From Propionibacteriaceae bacterium (GTDB lineage Bacteria > Actinomycetota > Actinomycetes > Propionibacteriales > Propionibacteriaceae): 5,314 bases of DNA. A program made the position numbers and the translations under genes. The DNA is taken from positions 22,932-28,245 of the forward strand of contig PMBM01000033.1 of the NCBI GenBank assembly GCA_003153855.1, read 5' to 3'. This document shows positions 1 to 5,314 of this stretch, piece by piece (the stretch's first letter is position 1; every line of letters starts with the position of its first letter). The notes under the pieces are model-generated. The model was not told where the DNA came from. It searched no databases and worked only from the letters and a program-made list of their open reading frames with translations.

Positions 1-141
1 TCGGTGGTGCCTTCCTTGTCGGACTGGCGCTCGTGCTGGGTGGACGGCATCGAGTCGGAGTCCGCGGCGGACCTCGAGCCGCTCATCGCCGACTTACTGG
101 CGCGGGTGCCGGGCCGTCGCAAGGCGGCCTACGTGCCATGA
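1..141 (+). CDS. C-terminal end of an unidentified protein (partial)
   Basis: The first reading frame is open from the window edge to a TGA at 139-141 and gives 46 residues, beginning SVVPSLSDWRSCWVDG and ending in GRRKAAYVP. The G/C-rich third positions (GTG, CTC, GCC, CGG) look like a real actinobacterial coding tail. I do not recognise the family from this fragment. It holds a Trp-rich short stretch (DWRSCW, residues 8-13) followed by an acidic, probably helical segment (ESESAADLEPLIADLLARV) and a basic C-terminus, so it looks like the last helix of a soluble globular protein. One rare TTA leucine codon lies at 94-96. It converges on the mannosyltransferase gene, with a large hairpin in the gap. 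The start and most of the protein lie outside the window, so no function is assigned. Confidence 0.6.
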   Translation, partial: SVVPSLSDWRSCWVDGIESESAADLEPLIADLLARVPGRRKAAYVP

Positions 142-152
142 CGGGCGCGATC

Positions 153-224
153 TCCATTCACTGGCAGATACGAGGCCGCCGGTGCATATACGTCACGGCG
201 ACCTGATATCTGCCAGTGAATGTA
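153..224. repeat. Long hairpin with perfect 16-bp inverted repeat between convergent genes
   Basis: The arm CATTCACTGGCAGATA at 155-170 is the exact reverse complement of TATCTGCCAGTGAATG at 207-222. Inside the arms the pairing resumes after a 2-base mismatch (173-175 with 202-204, then 177-181 with 200-196), leaving a terminal loop of about 14 bases at 182-195 that contains GCATATACG. In all, 24 base pairs form a nearly continuous stem. It starts 12-14 bases after the stop of the left gene and lies about 130 bases beyond the stop of the reverse-strand gene, where a bidirectional terminator would sit. There is no T-tract on either strand, so it is not a classical intrinsic terminator. The arms are also less GC-rich than their surroundings, as in a dispersed intergenic palindrome or small mobile repeat. 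The structure is directly seen; the role is inferred. Confidence 0.75.
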
Positions 225-331
225 CGTGAAGCGGCGCGGATCGGCTCGACCAGGCATCGTCCTAGCGAGCATCGCGTGGGCGGCTGTCGTGCTGGGCGGC
301 GCTGGCTAGCGAGGCTCGGAGTACAAGGGCG

Positions 332-344
332 CCTCCCCGAGAGG
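332..344 (-). terminator. Small hairpin just after the mannosyltransferase stop
   Basis: Reading the reverse strand, CCTC and GAGG flank a five-base loop and form a 4-5 bp stem five bases after the TGA. No T-run follows. It is short and could easily be chance; the much larger hairpin at 153-224 is the stronger candidate for ending transcription in this convergent gap. Confidence 0.2.
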
Positions 345-349
345 TCGGA

Positions 350-1483
350 TCAGACGACTTCGAGCTCGCCCTGTCGTACGGTGCTGCAGGCGTCGGTGTA
401 GTGACCGAGGAGCTGGTCGCAGATGTACGACCAGGTGCGGTGCTCGACGAAGGCGAGCGCTCCCGCGGCGAGCCGGTCGCGGCGTGCGGGGTCGTTGACC
501 AGGGCCTCGACGTGGGCGCGCATCGTGGCGGTGTCGCCCGGTGGATAGAGCAGGCCGTTGACGTCGGGCTGGATGAGGTCGAGGGGTCCGCCCACGGCCG
601 GCGCGATCACCGGCACCCCGCAGGCCTCGGCCTCCTGGATCGCCTGGCCGAACGTCTCCAGCTCTCCGGGATGGACGAAGACGTCCATGCTCGCCACCAC
701 GCGCGGGAGCTCGTCGCCGTCGAGCTTGCCGCAGAAGTACGCGTCGGGCAGCTGCTCCTCGGTCTCCGCCCTCAACGGGCCGTCGCCGACGATGACGAGC
801 CGGCTGCCGGGGACGTCCGCCAGTACCGTCAGGTCCGCCACCCGCTTCTCCGGCGCCAGGCGGCCCATGTAGCCGACGATGACCTCCCCGTTCGGCGCCA
901 GCTCGGCGCGCAGCACCTCGTCCCGCTTCGACGGGCTGAACCGGACGGAGTCGACGCCCCGCCCCCAGATCCGTACGCGCGGCACGCCCCGCTCCATGAG
1001 GGTCTGGGCCGTGTACGTGCTGGGCGCGAGGGTGAGCGTCGCGAGGCTGTGGATACGGCGCAGCCGATGCCACAGGATGGGCGTGATCCGGGCCCAGCCG
1101 TAGCTGGCCGCGTAGTTGGCGATCTCCGTCTGGAACACGGCGACGCTGGGGATCGACATCCGGCTCGTCGCGAGGACCGCGTTGTAGCCCATGGCGAACG
1201 GGGCCGCCAGGTGCACCACATCGGGGGCGAAGTCGGCGAAGATGCGCTCGAACTGCGCGGTCGGCGTGAGCCCGATCCGTACATCGGCATAGCCCGGAAG
1301 GCTCATGGCGCTGAGGGCGATGACGGGGTAGTCGGCGTAGGAGTCGGGGACACCCTCGTCGTACGGTGCGATGACCAGGGCCTCGTGGCCGCGCTTGCGG
1401 AGGTGCTCGAGCACGCGCAGGACGGAGTTCGTCACGCCGTTCACCTGGGGGAGGAAGCTCTCCGCGACAATCGCCACACGCAC
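350..1483 (-). CDS. mgtA: GDP-mannose-dependent alpha-mannosyltransferase, GT4 family (MgtA-like)
   Basis: This 377-residue protein is a retaining GT-B glycosyltransferase. In Mycobacterium and Corynebacterium, MgtA transfers mannose from GDP-mannose to a glucuronosyl-diacylglycerol acceptor at the inner face of the membrane, at the start of a lipomannan-like glycolipid. It was formerly called PimB. The N-terminus MRVAIVAESFLPQVNGVTNS is almost that of mycobacterial MgtA and carries the N-domain glycine loop (NGV, 15-17). Further landmarks are DVVHLAAP (88-95), VAVFQTE (114-120), LAPST (152-156), WGRGVD (173-178), the nucleotide-binding GRLAPEK (207-213), VGDGPLR (232-238), and HPGELETF followed by QEAEACGVPVIA (271-294). 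The EX7E catalytic pair is E276 and E284. No signal peptide or membrane helix is visible; length equals that of the family. The start is a GTG that aligns with the family N-terminus; there is no convincing Shine-Dalgarno, but a TAGCAT box lies 7 bases upstream, suggesting a leaderless message. The family is certain; the exact acceptor, and the choice of MgtA over a PimB- or PimC-like role, is inferred. Confidence 0.9.
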   Translation of the reverse strand: MRVAIVAESFLPQVNGVTNSVLRVLEHLRKRGHEALVIAPYDEGVPDSYADYPVIALSAMSLPGYADVRIGLTPTAQFERIFADFAPDVVHLAAPFAMGYNAVLATSRMSIPSVAVFQTEIANYAASYGWARITPILWHRLRRIHSLATLTLAPSTYTAQTLMERGVPRVRIWGRGVDSVRFSPSKRDEVLRAELAPNGEVIVGYMGRLAPEKRVADLTVLADVPGSRLVIVGDGPLRAETEEQLPDAYFCGKLDGDELPRVVASMDVFVHPGELETFGQAIQEAEACGVPVIAPAVGGPLDLIQPDVNGLLYPPGDTATMRAHVEALVNDPARRDRLAAGALAFVEHRTWSYICDQLLGHYTDACSTVRQGELEVV

Positions 1484-1489
1484 AAGGCG

Positions 1490-1495
1490 ATGCTA
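1490..1495 (-). promoter_or_regulatory. Possible -10 box for a leaderless mgtA transcript
   Basis: On the reverse strand TAGCAT (TANNNT consensus), preceded by GGTT, ends 7 bases before the GTG start at 1483. A transcription start at or next to the GTG would make the message leaderless, which is common in actinobacteria and would explain the missing ribosome binding site. No good -35 hexamer is visible at 16-18 bases upstream. Confidence 0.35.
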
Positions 1496-1634
1496 ACCCC
1501 GGACCTGAACCGCCGCGTCCCTGCCGGCTGACGAGGGGATGAACGAAGCCCGACAAGCACCGGCTGGTGGGTCGCGCCGAAGCCAAGCGGTGAAGGAAAG
1601 ATCGAGGGTCGGCCCCCGGCAAACGCGAAATCGC

Positions 1635-1640
1635 TACGCT
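1635..1640 (+). promoter_or_regulatory. Possible -10 box for the exported DUF4214 protein gene
   Basis: TACGCT fits TANNNT and lies in the AT-richest part of the divergent gap (AAACGCGAAATCGC just upstream). It would give a 5' leader of about 50 bases to the ATG at 1696. I see no convincing -35 element, so this is a weak call. The remaining divergent gap (1484-1695) shows no other clear element. Confidence 0.22.
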
Positions 1641-1680
1641 CTCGTCAGGCCGCGCCAGAGCGGTCCGGAAGTCCTTTTGC

Positions 1681-1687
1681 AGGGTGG
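1681..1687 (+). promoter_or_regulatory. Ribosome binding site deciding the ATG 1696 start
   Basis: AGGGTGG is a partial Shine-Dalgarno 8 bases before the ATG at 1696. An in-frame GTG at 1684 lies inside this motif and has only GGAAG about a dozen bases upstream, so the ATG start is preferred. The alternative would add four residues (MVAT) and not change the protein otherwise. Confidence 0.45.
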
Positions 1688-1695
1688 TCGCAACC

Positions 1696-1866
1696 ATGAA
1701 CGTACGAACGCACAACGAACCCACCGAGGGCACGTTCCGGCGATTTCTGTCACGGTTCCTCTCGAAGCGGGCAGTCGCGCGGCGGGCCCGAGGCGCCCTG
1801 GGCGTGATGCTCGTCGTCGTTCTCTCCGTGGGGACTGTGGCCCTCAGCCCGACGAAGGCTGTCGCA
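1696..1866 (+). other. Signal peptide coding segment
   Basis: It encodes residues 1-57. The n-region is unusually long and arginine-rich (FRRFLSRFLSKRAVARRAR). It is followed by GALGVMLVVVLSVGTVAL and the cleavage motif AVA before APP. Cleavage one residue later would put proline at +1, which signal peptidase I disfavours, so A57/A58 is the better site. RR pairs occur, but there is no clear S-R-R-x-F-L-K twin-arginine motif directly before the core, so Sec export is favoured. Confidence 0.8.
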
Positions 1867-4569
1867 GCTCCTCCGGTCGCGGTCCGCACCGCGCTCCCGA
1901 GCGGTCAGACCGCGTACGGGTTGACCGTGGACTTCGGAACGACCATCGTCTGGGACAACCTGCGCTCCAGCGACAGCGGAGCGACGTGGAACGCCGATGC
2001 CGCTCTCGCTGCTGACTCGTACTGGGACTTCGTCGGCGGCGGGACGATGGTCAGGTACTTCGACTCAGGGACAGCCTCCACCGAGGTCGTCTACACACCG
2101 TCCTCCGGGGCCGTGACGACCCGGACCGTCCCGCAGAGTCCGATGTCCGTCAACGCTACGTACGCGACCTACATCGGCGAGACACTGCTCAACACCACCA
2201 CCATGGTCAGCAGGCCGCTGACCCTCCCTACCGGAGCTGCAGGCGTGTCGGGTTTGAGCACTGAGCTCACGGCAGCAAACGGCCTCCTATGGCATGGGAG
2301 CGACGCGACCAACGCATGGGTCGCCGCGACGCCGAATGTCGACTTCGCTCCAAGCGCCTGGGTCAACATTTCCGCGGCGAGGGAATCCGCCCTCTTGGAC
2401 AACGACTTCGTGTATCTCCTCGCAGACACGTCCGCAGTCACGCTGTGTCGCCGTCCCCTCGCCAACTTCACGACAGCACCAACCTGCCTGACCGTTGCCA
2501 ACGGCAACTACTCCAGTGGGTACGTCTTCTCGCTGACCCACATGGGATCACTGGCGCTGGTGAGCCTGTACAACATCGCTACCGGGGCGACCAAGCCCTA
2601 CATCGCGTCTGCGTCTTCCGTCGCTGCCGTTCAGCTTCCGGTCGGATCGCAGCTCCAGAATGGCTTCTCTGGCGGGGCGCCATACCTGGTGGTGCGGGAC
2701 TCAAACACGATCCCTTCGGTCAAGAAGATCAATCTCGACGGCTCGCTGGGGGCCGGCTTCGCCATCCCGAACACGCGGCTGATCCGCCCGTACCATCTCG
2801 CGGTCACCCCGGACCGTGTCGTCGGCGGCGATCCTCGTGACGGGTCGCAGTCGGTGCCTGTGTGGACCCGCTCGGTCTCCTCGTCCGCGTTCGGGTCCGA
2901 GACGTTGCTTCCGAATCGTGCGTCTGGCCTTGCGGCCTCAGCGGGCCGAACGCTCATCGCCGGGAAGGACGGCGTGACGGTCTTCGACCGCAACGTCCTG
3001 CAGCACACGTACAGCGATGCGGCCACCGTCCAAGACGCGAAGCTCAGCGGGCCGTACGTGTACGAGTACCTCACGGACGGGTCGACGAAGGCGTCGAAGG
3101 CGGACGGCTCCCAGTCGCAGGTGATCACTGGATGGCCGCTCGCAGTATTCGCGTCTCAATACGTGTCCTACCAGCTGGACCCCTCTCACGGGTCCATGCA
3201 CGTGATCGTCGGGGATCTGAACGGAACGCCGACCTCCAGCTACACGCTGCCGGTGGGAACCGCGGACTGCATCGTTGACGGGGTCTGGGGCAGCGAGATC
3301 GCCCTGGGATGCTGGACCGGGCCGTTGGCCAACACCTCGCGCGTCTACGACTACAAGTCGGGAGCCCTCATCGGTTACACCCAGGACAACATCGAGGCCG
3401 TGGGCGACGGCTACGCGGTCGTTGACGACTACGGCCAGTACGCGGTGTGGAACTTCGGCACGGGCGCCTACACCGCCTTGACCAACTGTCCTTCCGTCAA
3501 CACCGCGGTCGCCACGGACGGGATCGGTCACGTCGTCTGCACCTCCGATGCCGAGCTCATGTGGTGGGACTTCTCGTCGATAGCCACCTCGGCGCCGAGG
3601 TTGCTGGGCGTGCTGGCGGCGAAGTCCGTGGACTTCACGAAGGTGTCGACCTGGGTGCCCGACATCGACACGACGAAGCCCCTGAACGCCGGGACGCTCG
3701 TGATCAAGAACGGGTCAGGTCAGGCCGTACGGACGTTCGCGACGCCCGCGACGACCGACGGCTCGATCCGCGGGATCTCGTGGGACGGCAAGAACGCCTC
3801 GGGGGATCCCGTGCTGCCCGGCACGTACACGTACACGCTGACGGCGTCGGCCACCGATGGTACGGGCGCGGTCGTGGCCCTCGACGGCGTCAGTGCCGCC
3901 TCCGGCCCGCTGACGGTGGCGGGGAACGTCCTCGTCTACGACCAGTTCGTGAAGGCGGCGTACCAGGACTTCCTGGGCCGGCAGCCGTCGCCGTCGGAGC
4001 TGTCGGCGAAGACGACTGCTTTGGTGGCGGGGTCGTTGACGAAGGAGTCGTTCCTGACCTCGATGGCGAACAGCGACGAGTGGCTGAACGCGATCGTGAC
4101 CAAGATGTACGTGGACACGTTGGGTCGTCAGCCGGATGCCGCGGGTCTGGCCGGGTGGACAGGCTTCTTGCGGAACAAGACGTTCACCGTGGCCGATGTG
4201 GCCAGCCGGTTCTACGCGTCCGACGAGTACTACCTGTACCACGCGGGTGGGACGCCGACGTCGTGGGTGACGACGTTGTACCAGAAGCTGCTGGGTCGCT
4301 CGCCGGATGCGGCGGGGTTGGCACAGTGGGTGGCGTACACGACGAGCCCGTCGTGGGGTCGTACGCGGGTGGCGTACGAGTTCTACCAGTCGACGGAGTC
4401 GCGCCTGAAGCGGGTGGAGGCGTTGTACCAGGTGCTGCTGGGCCGGGAGCCGGACTCGACCGGGTGGCCGTTCTGGGCGGACGTGGTCCGGTCGACCGGT
4501 GACATCACGTTGGCGGTGAGCCTGGCGAACAGCGAGGAGTACTGGCTGCGCGCCAAGGCCCGCTACTAG
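1696..4569 (+). CDS. Exported propeller-like protein with FlgD-type Ig module and C-terminal DUF4214 repeats
   Basis: The 957-residue product begins with a long export signal: a basic n-region to about residue 32, a hydrophobic core at 33-51, and a likely signal peptidase I cut after AVA at 55-57. Residues ~60-640 are beta-rich, with short strands, many G/S/T turns and D-G motifs, resembling a WD/YVTN-like propeller without a family I can name. This part has one perfect Asp-box (SSDSGATW, 91-98) and all six mature cysteines, in three close pairs (251/264, 525/539, 598/615). Residues ~663-741 match the FlgD Ig-like fold, with SWDGKNASGDPVLPGTYTYTL at its core (W696-D697-G698, P708-G709-T710-Y711). 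Residues ~748-957 hold four DUF4214-type repeats built on LYxxLLGRxPDxxGLxxW. There is no C-terminal membrane anchor or LPXTG, so the protein is probably released or held on the surface non-covalently. No catalytic motif is visible; an adhesive or surface-layer-like role is inferred only. It is divergent from mgtA, and purL follows 95 bases downstream, probably as a separate unit. Confidence 0.88.
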   Translation: MNVRTHNEPTEGTFRRFLSRFLSKRAVARRARGALGVMLVVVLSVGTVALSPTKAVAAPPVAVRTALPSGQTAYGLTVDFGTTIVWDNLRSSDSGATWNADAALAADSYWDFVGGGTMVRYFDSGTASTEVVYTPSSGAVTTRTVPQSPMSVNATYATYIGETLLNTTTMVSRPLTLPTGAAGVSGLSTELTAANGLLWHGSDATNAWVAATPNVDFAPSAWVNISAARESALLDNDFVYLLADTSAVTLCRRPLANFTTAPTCLTVANGNYSSGYVFSLTHMGSLALVSLYNIATGATKPYIASASSVAAVQLPVGSQLQNGFSGGAPYLVVRDSNTIPSVKKINLDGSLGAGFAIPNTRLIRPYHLAVTPDRVVGGDPRDGSQSVPVWTRSVSSSAFGSETLLPNRASGLAASAGRTLIAGKDGVTVFDRNVLQHTYSDAATVQDAKLSGPYVYEYLTDGSTKASKADGSQSQVITGWPLAVFASQYVSYQLDPSHGSMHVIVGDLNGTPTSSYTLPVGTADCIVDGVWGSEIALGCWTGPLANTSRVYDYKSGALIGYTQDNIEAVGDGYAVVDDYGQYAVWNFGTGAYTALTNCPSVNTAVATDGIGHVVCTSDAELMWWDFSSIATSAPRLLGVLAAKSVDFTKVSTWVPDIDTTKPLNAGTLVIKNGSGQAVRTFATPATTDGSIRGISWDGKNASGDPVLPGTYTYTLTASATDGTGAVVALDGVSAASGPLTVAGNVLVYDQFVKAAYQDFLGRQPSPSELSAKTTALVAGSLTKESFLTSMANSDEWLNAIVTKMYVDTLGRQPDAAGLAGWTGFLRNKTFTVADVASRFYASDEYYLYHAGGTPTSWVTTLYQKLLGRSPDAAGLAQWVAYTTSPSWGRTRVAYEFYQSTESRLKRVEALYQVLLGREPDSTGWPFWADVVRSTGDITLAVSLANSEEYWLRAKARY
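3937..4566 (+). repeat. Array of four DUF4214-type protein repeats
   Basis: The repeated core is Y-x-x-x-L-G-R-x-P. The cores are YQDFLGRQPSPSEL (Y756), YVDTLGRQPDAAGLAGW (Y805), YQKLLGRSPDAAGLAQW (Y862) and YQVLLGREPDSTGWPFW (Y911). The L-G-R leucines are at 760, 809, 866 and 915, so spacing is 49, 57 and 49 residues. The second and third copies are also similar in DNA (4120-4158 and 4291-4329, 29 of 39 bases alike by my count). The first copy has lost the G...W half. The second half of units 1, 2 and 4 carries a submotif ending in aN/YSDEW/Y-type residues (MANSDEWL, FYASDEYY, LANSEEYW). DUF4214 is known from large secreted and surface proteins, with no defined biochemical role. Confidence 0.75.
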
Positions 4570-4576
4570 GCAGGAC

Positions 4577-4626
4577 TGCCTGGTCCGTTGTCCGCCGTGG
4601 GCGGCGGCGGCGGAGGTCGCCAGGCA
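4577..4626 (+). terminator. Candidate GC-rich stem-loop after the DUF4214 gene
   Basis: An outer 7-bp stem pairs TGCCTGG (4577-4583) with CCAGGCA (4620-4626). Inside it CCGCCG (4592-4597) pairs with CGGCGG (4602-4607) around a TGGG loop. No U-tract follows, so termination would depend on the stem alone, as is common in actinobacteria. A competing 6-bp palindrome (AGGCAG/CTGCCT, 4568-4581) overlaps the stop codon and the left arm. Confidence 0.35.
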
Positions 4627-4630
4627 CCGT

Positions 4631-4636
4631 TAGCCT
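4631..4636 (+). promoter_or_regulatory. Possible -10 box for purL
   Basis: TAGCCT (within GTTAGCCT) fits TANNNT and would place a start near 4643 and a 20-base leader that includes the GGAGG. It resembles the GTTAGCAT box in front of mgtA. The upstream -35 region is only GGC repeats, so support is weak. Confidence 0.28.
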
Positions 4637-4655
4637 TGGACCGCCGTCTCGATCC

Positions 4656-4660
4656 GGAGG
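4656..4660 (+). promoter_or_regulatory. purL ribosome binding site
   Basis: GGAGG is a full Shine-Dalgarno core, 4 bases before the ATG at 4665. The spacing is on the short side, but no other start fits the family N-terminus better. Confidence 0.65.
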
Positions 4661-4664
4661 TCTC

Positions 4665-5314
4665 ATGCCACTGTCGCACGCGTTCGTGCTGACGTCCTTT
4701 CCCGGCGGCAACGCCCTGTCGCCGTTCCGGGCCACCGCGCTCGTACGACGCCTGCAGACGGCCGCACCCTCCGTCACGGGGGTGACCGCCCGGTACGTGC
4801 ACCAGGTGGCCAGCGACGCCGCCCTCGACGCGGCCACCTCGAAGACCGTGGCCCGGCTGCTCACGTACGGACCTCCTGCCGGTCCCGCCGCCACCGGCGC
4901 CTCGACCGCGACCGTGGTCGTCGCGCCTCGCCTCGGCACGCTGTCGCCGTGGGCGTCCAAGGCGACCGACATCGCGCACAGCTGTGGCGTGGCCGTACGA
5001 CGGGTGGAGAGGGTCGTCGAGTACACGCTCGCCACCGACGCCCCCCTGTCGGACGATGACTGGGCCACCTGCGCCGACCTCCTCCACGACCGGATGACCG
5101 AGTCGGCGTTCGCGACCATCGGTGACGCGGCACGGCTCTTCGACGAGCGCGAGGCCGAGCCGATGGCTCACGTCGACGTGATCGGACGCGGTCGTACCGC
5201 CATCGAGGAGGCCAACGTCGCGTTCGGGCTGGCGCTGTCCGGCGACGAGATCGACTACCTCGTCACGGCGTTCACCGGCCTCGAGCGGAACCCCACCGAC
5301 GTCGAGCTCATGAT
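4665..5314 (+). CDS. purL: Phosphoribosylformylglycinamidine synthase, large single-chain type, N-terminal part
   Basis: PurL converts formylglycinamide ribonucleotide, ATP and glutamine to the amidine, the fourth step of purine synthesis, in the cytosol. The 216 visible residues match the start of the ~1,250-1,300-residue enterobacterial/eukaryotic form, in which PurS-like, linker, synthetase and glutaminase domains are fused. Landmarks are LSPFRATALVRRLQ (18-31), YVHQV (44-48), LLTYGP (65-70), PRLGTLSPWASKATDIAHSCG (88-108), LHDRMTES (140-147), IGRGRTAIEEAN (173-184) and DEIDYLVTAFTGLERNPTDVEL (194-215). The last of these leads straight into the signature FAQANSEHCRHK of the family just beyond the window. 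The N-terminal PurS-like domain covers roughly the first 150 residues, followed by the helical linker. The ATG has GGAGG four bases upstream. The gene is cut by the window edge, so the catalytic and glutaminase domains are not visible. Identity is very firm; that it is full length is inferred. Confidence 0.95.
   Translation, partial: MPLSHAFVLTSFPGGNALSPFRATALVRRLQTAAPSVTGVTARYVHQVASDAALDAATSKTVARLLTYGPPAGPAATGASTATVVVAPRLGTLSPWASKATDIAHSCGVAVRRVERVVEYTLATDAPLSDDDWATCADLLHDRMTESAFATIGDAARLFDEREAEPMAHVDVIGRGRTAIEEANVAFGLALSGDEIDYLVTAFTGLERNPTDVELM

Noticed and set aside
153..224. Reading the hairpin as an integron attC site or phage attachment site
   Set aside because: No RYYYAAC/GTTRRRY core sites, no integrase, no tRNA, and no cassette-like neighbouring copies are in the window.
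216..401. Small forward open frame starting inside the right arm of the hairpin
   Set aside because: No ribosome binding site, Arg-rich low-complexity product, and it runs antisense into the end of mgtA.
401..1531. Forward open frame of 376 codons antisense to mgtA
   Set aside because: It is the typical mirror frame of a high-GC gene, with Asp/Arg/Val-rich sequence and no recognisable motifs. The opposite strand is firmly identified.
1545..1695. Resemblance to a cyclic-di-GMP (GEMM) riboswitch leader: GGCAAAC near 1617-1623, an A-rich mini-hairpin, and an earlier GACAAG...CGAAGCC stretch
   Set aside because: The invariant CGCAAAGCC block is interrupted in both candidate registers, the tetraloop/receptor pair cannot be found, and no consistent second stem forms. 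The likeness is short strings only.
306..1889. Long reverse-strand open frame of 527 codons overlapping mgtA
   Set aside because: It is an Arg/Pro/Ala-rich out-of-frame shadow of mgtA that also runs into the opposite-strand signal-peptide region. The mgtA frame has clear GT4 motifs.
3936..4118. Reverse-strand small open frame opposite the first DUF4214 repeats
   Set aside because: Antisense shadow with no start signals; the forward frame continues through it with clear repeat motifs.
4505..5171. Two overlapping reverse-strand open frames (about 200 codons each) opposite purL
   Set aside because: Both are high-GC shadow frames. The forward purL frame carries many family-specific motifs.

Overview
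The window comes from a high-G+C bacterium, almost certainly an actinobacterium. Evidence is the GC-ending codon use, GTG starts, a mannosyltransferase that closely resembles mycobacterial/corynebacterial MgtA, and a secreted protein with the actinobacterial-style architecture of long signal peptide, FlgD-type Ig fold and DUF4214 repeats. The genus cannot be fixed from the sequence; Micrococcales, Propionibacteriales or relatives would all fit.

Layout from left to right: (1) the last 46 codons of an unidentified forward gene (1-141); (2) a convergent intergenic gap of about 200 bp carrying a striking long hairpin with perfect 16-bp arms (155-170 and 207-222); (3) a complete reverse-strand GT-B glycosyltransferase, best read as the GDP-mannose-dependent alpha-mannosyltransferase MgtA (350-1483); (4) a divergent gap of about 210 bp that must hold both promoters; (5) a complete forward gene for a large exported protein of 957 residues (1696-4569) made of a signal peptide, a long beta-rich propeller-like region with one Asp-box and three close cysteine pairs, a FlgD-like Ig module and a C-terminal array of four DUF4214-type repeats; (6) a GC-rich 95-bp gap with competing hairpins; (7) the first 216 codons of a large, single-chain type purL (4665 to the window end).

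The genes do not form one pathway. MgtA acts at the cytoplasmic membrane in glycolipid mannosylation, the DUF4214 protein is exported and may belong to the cell surface, and PurL is cytosolic purine synthesis. A shared envelope theme for the divergent pair mgtA / DUF4214 gene is possible but is inference only. I see no defence system, CRISPR array, transposase, tRNA or rRNA. The most noteworthy points are the long hairpin at the left, the abrupt codon-use switch at the DUF4214 boundary, the unusual modular exported protein, and the gamma-proteobacterial/eukaryotic-style long PurL in an actinobacterial setting.
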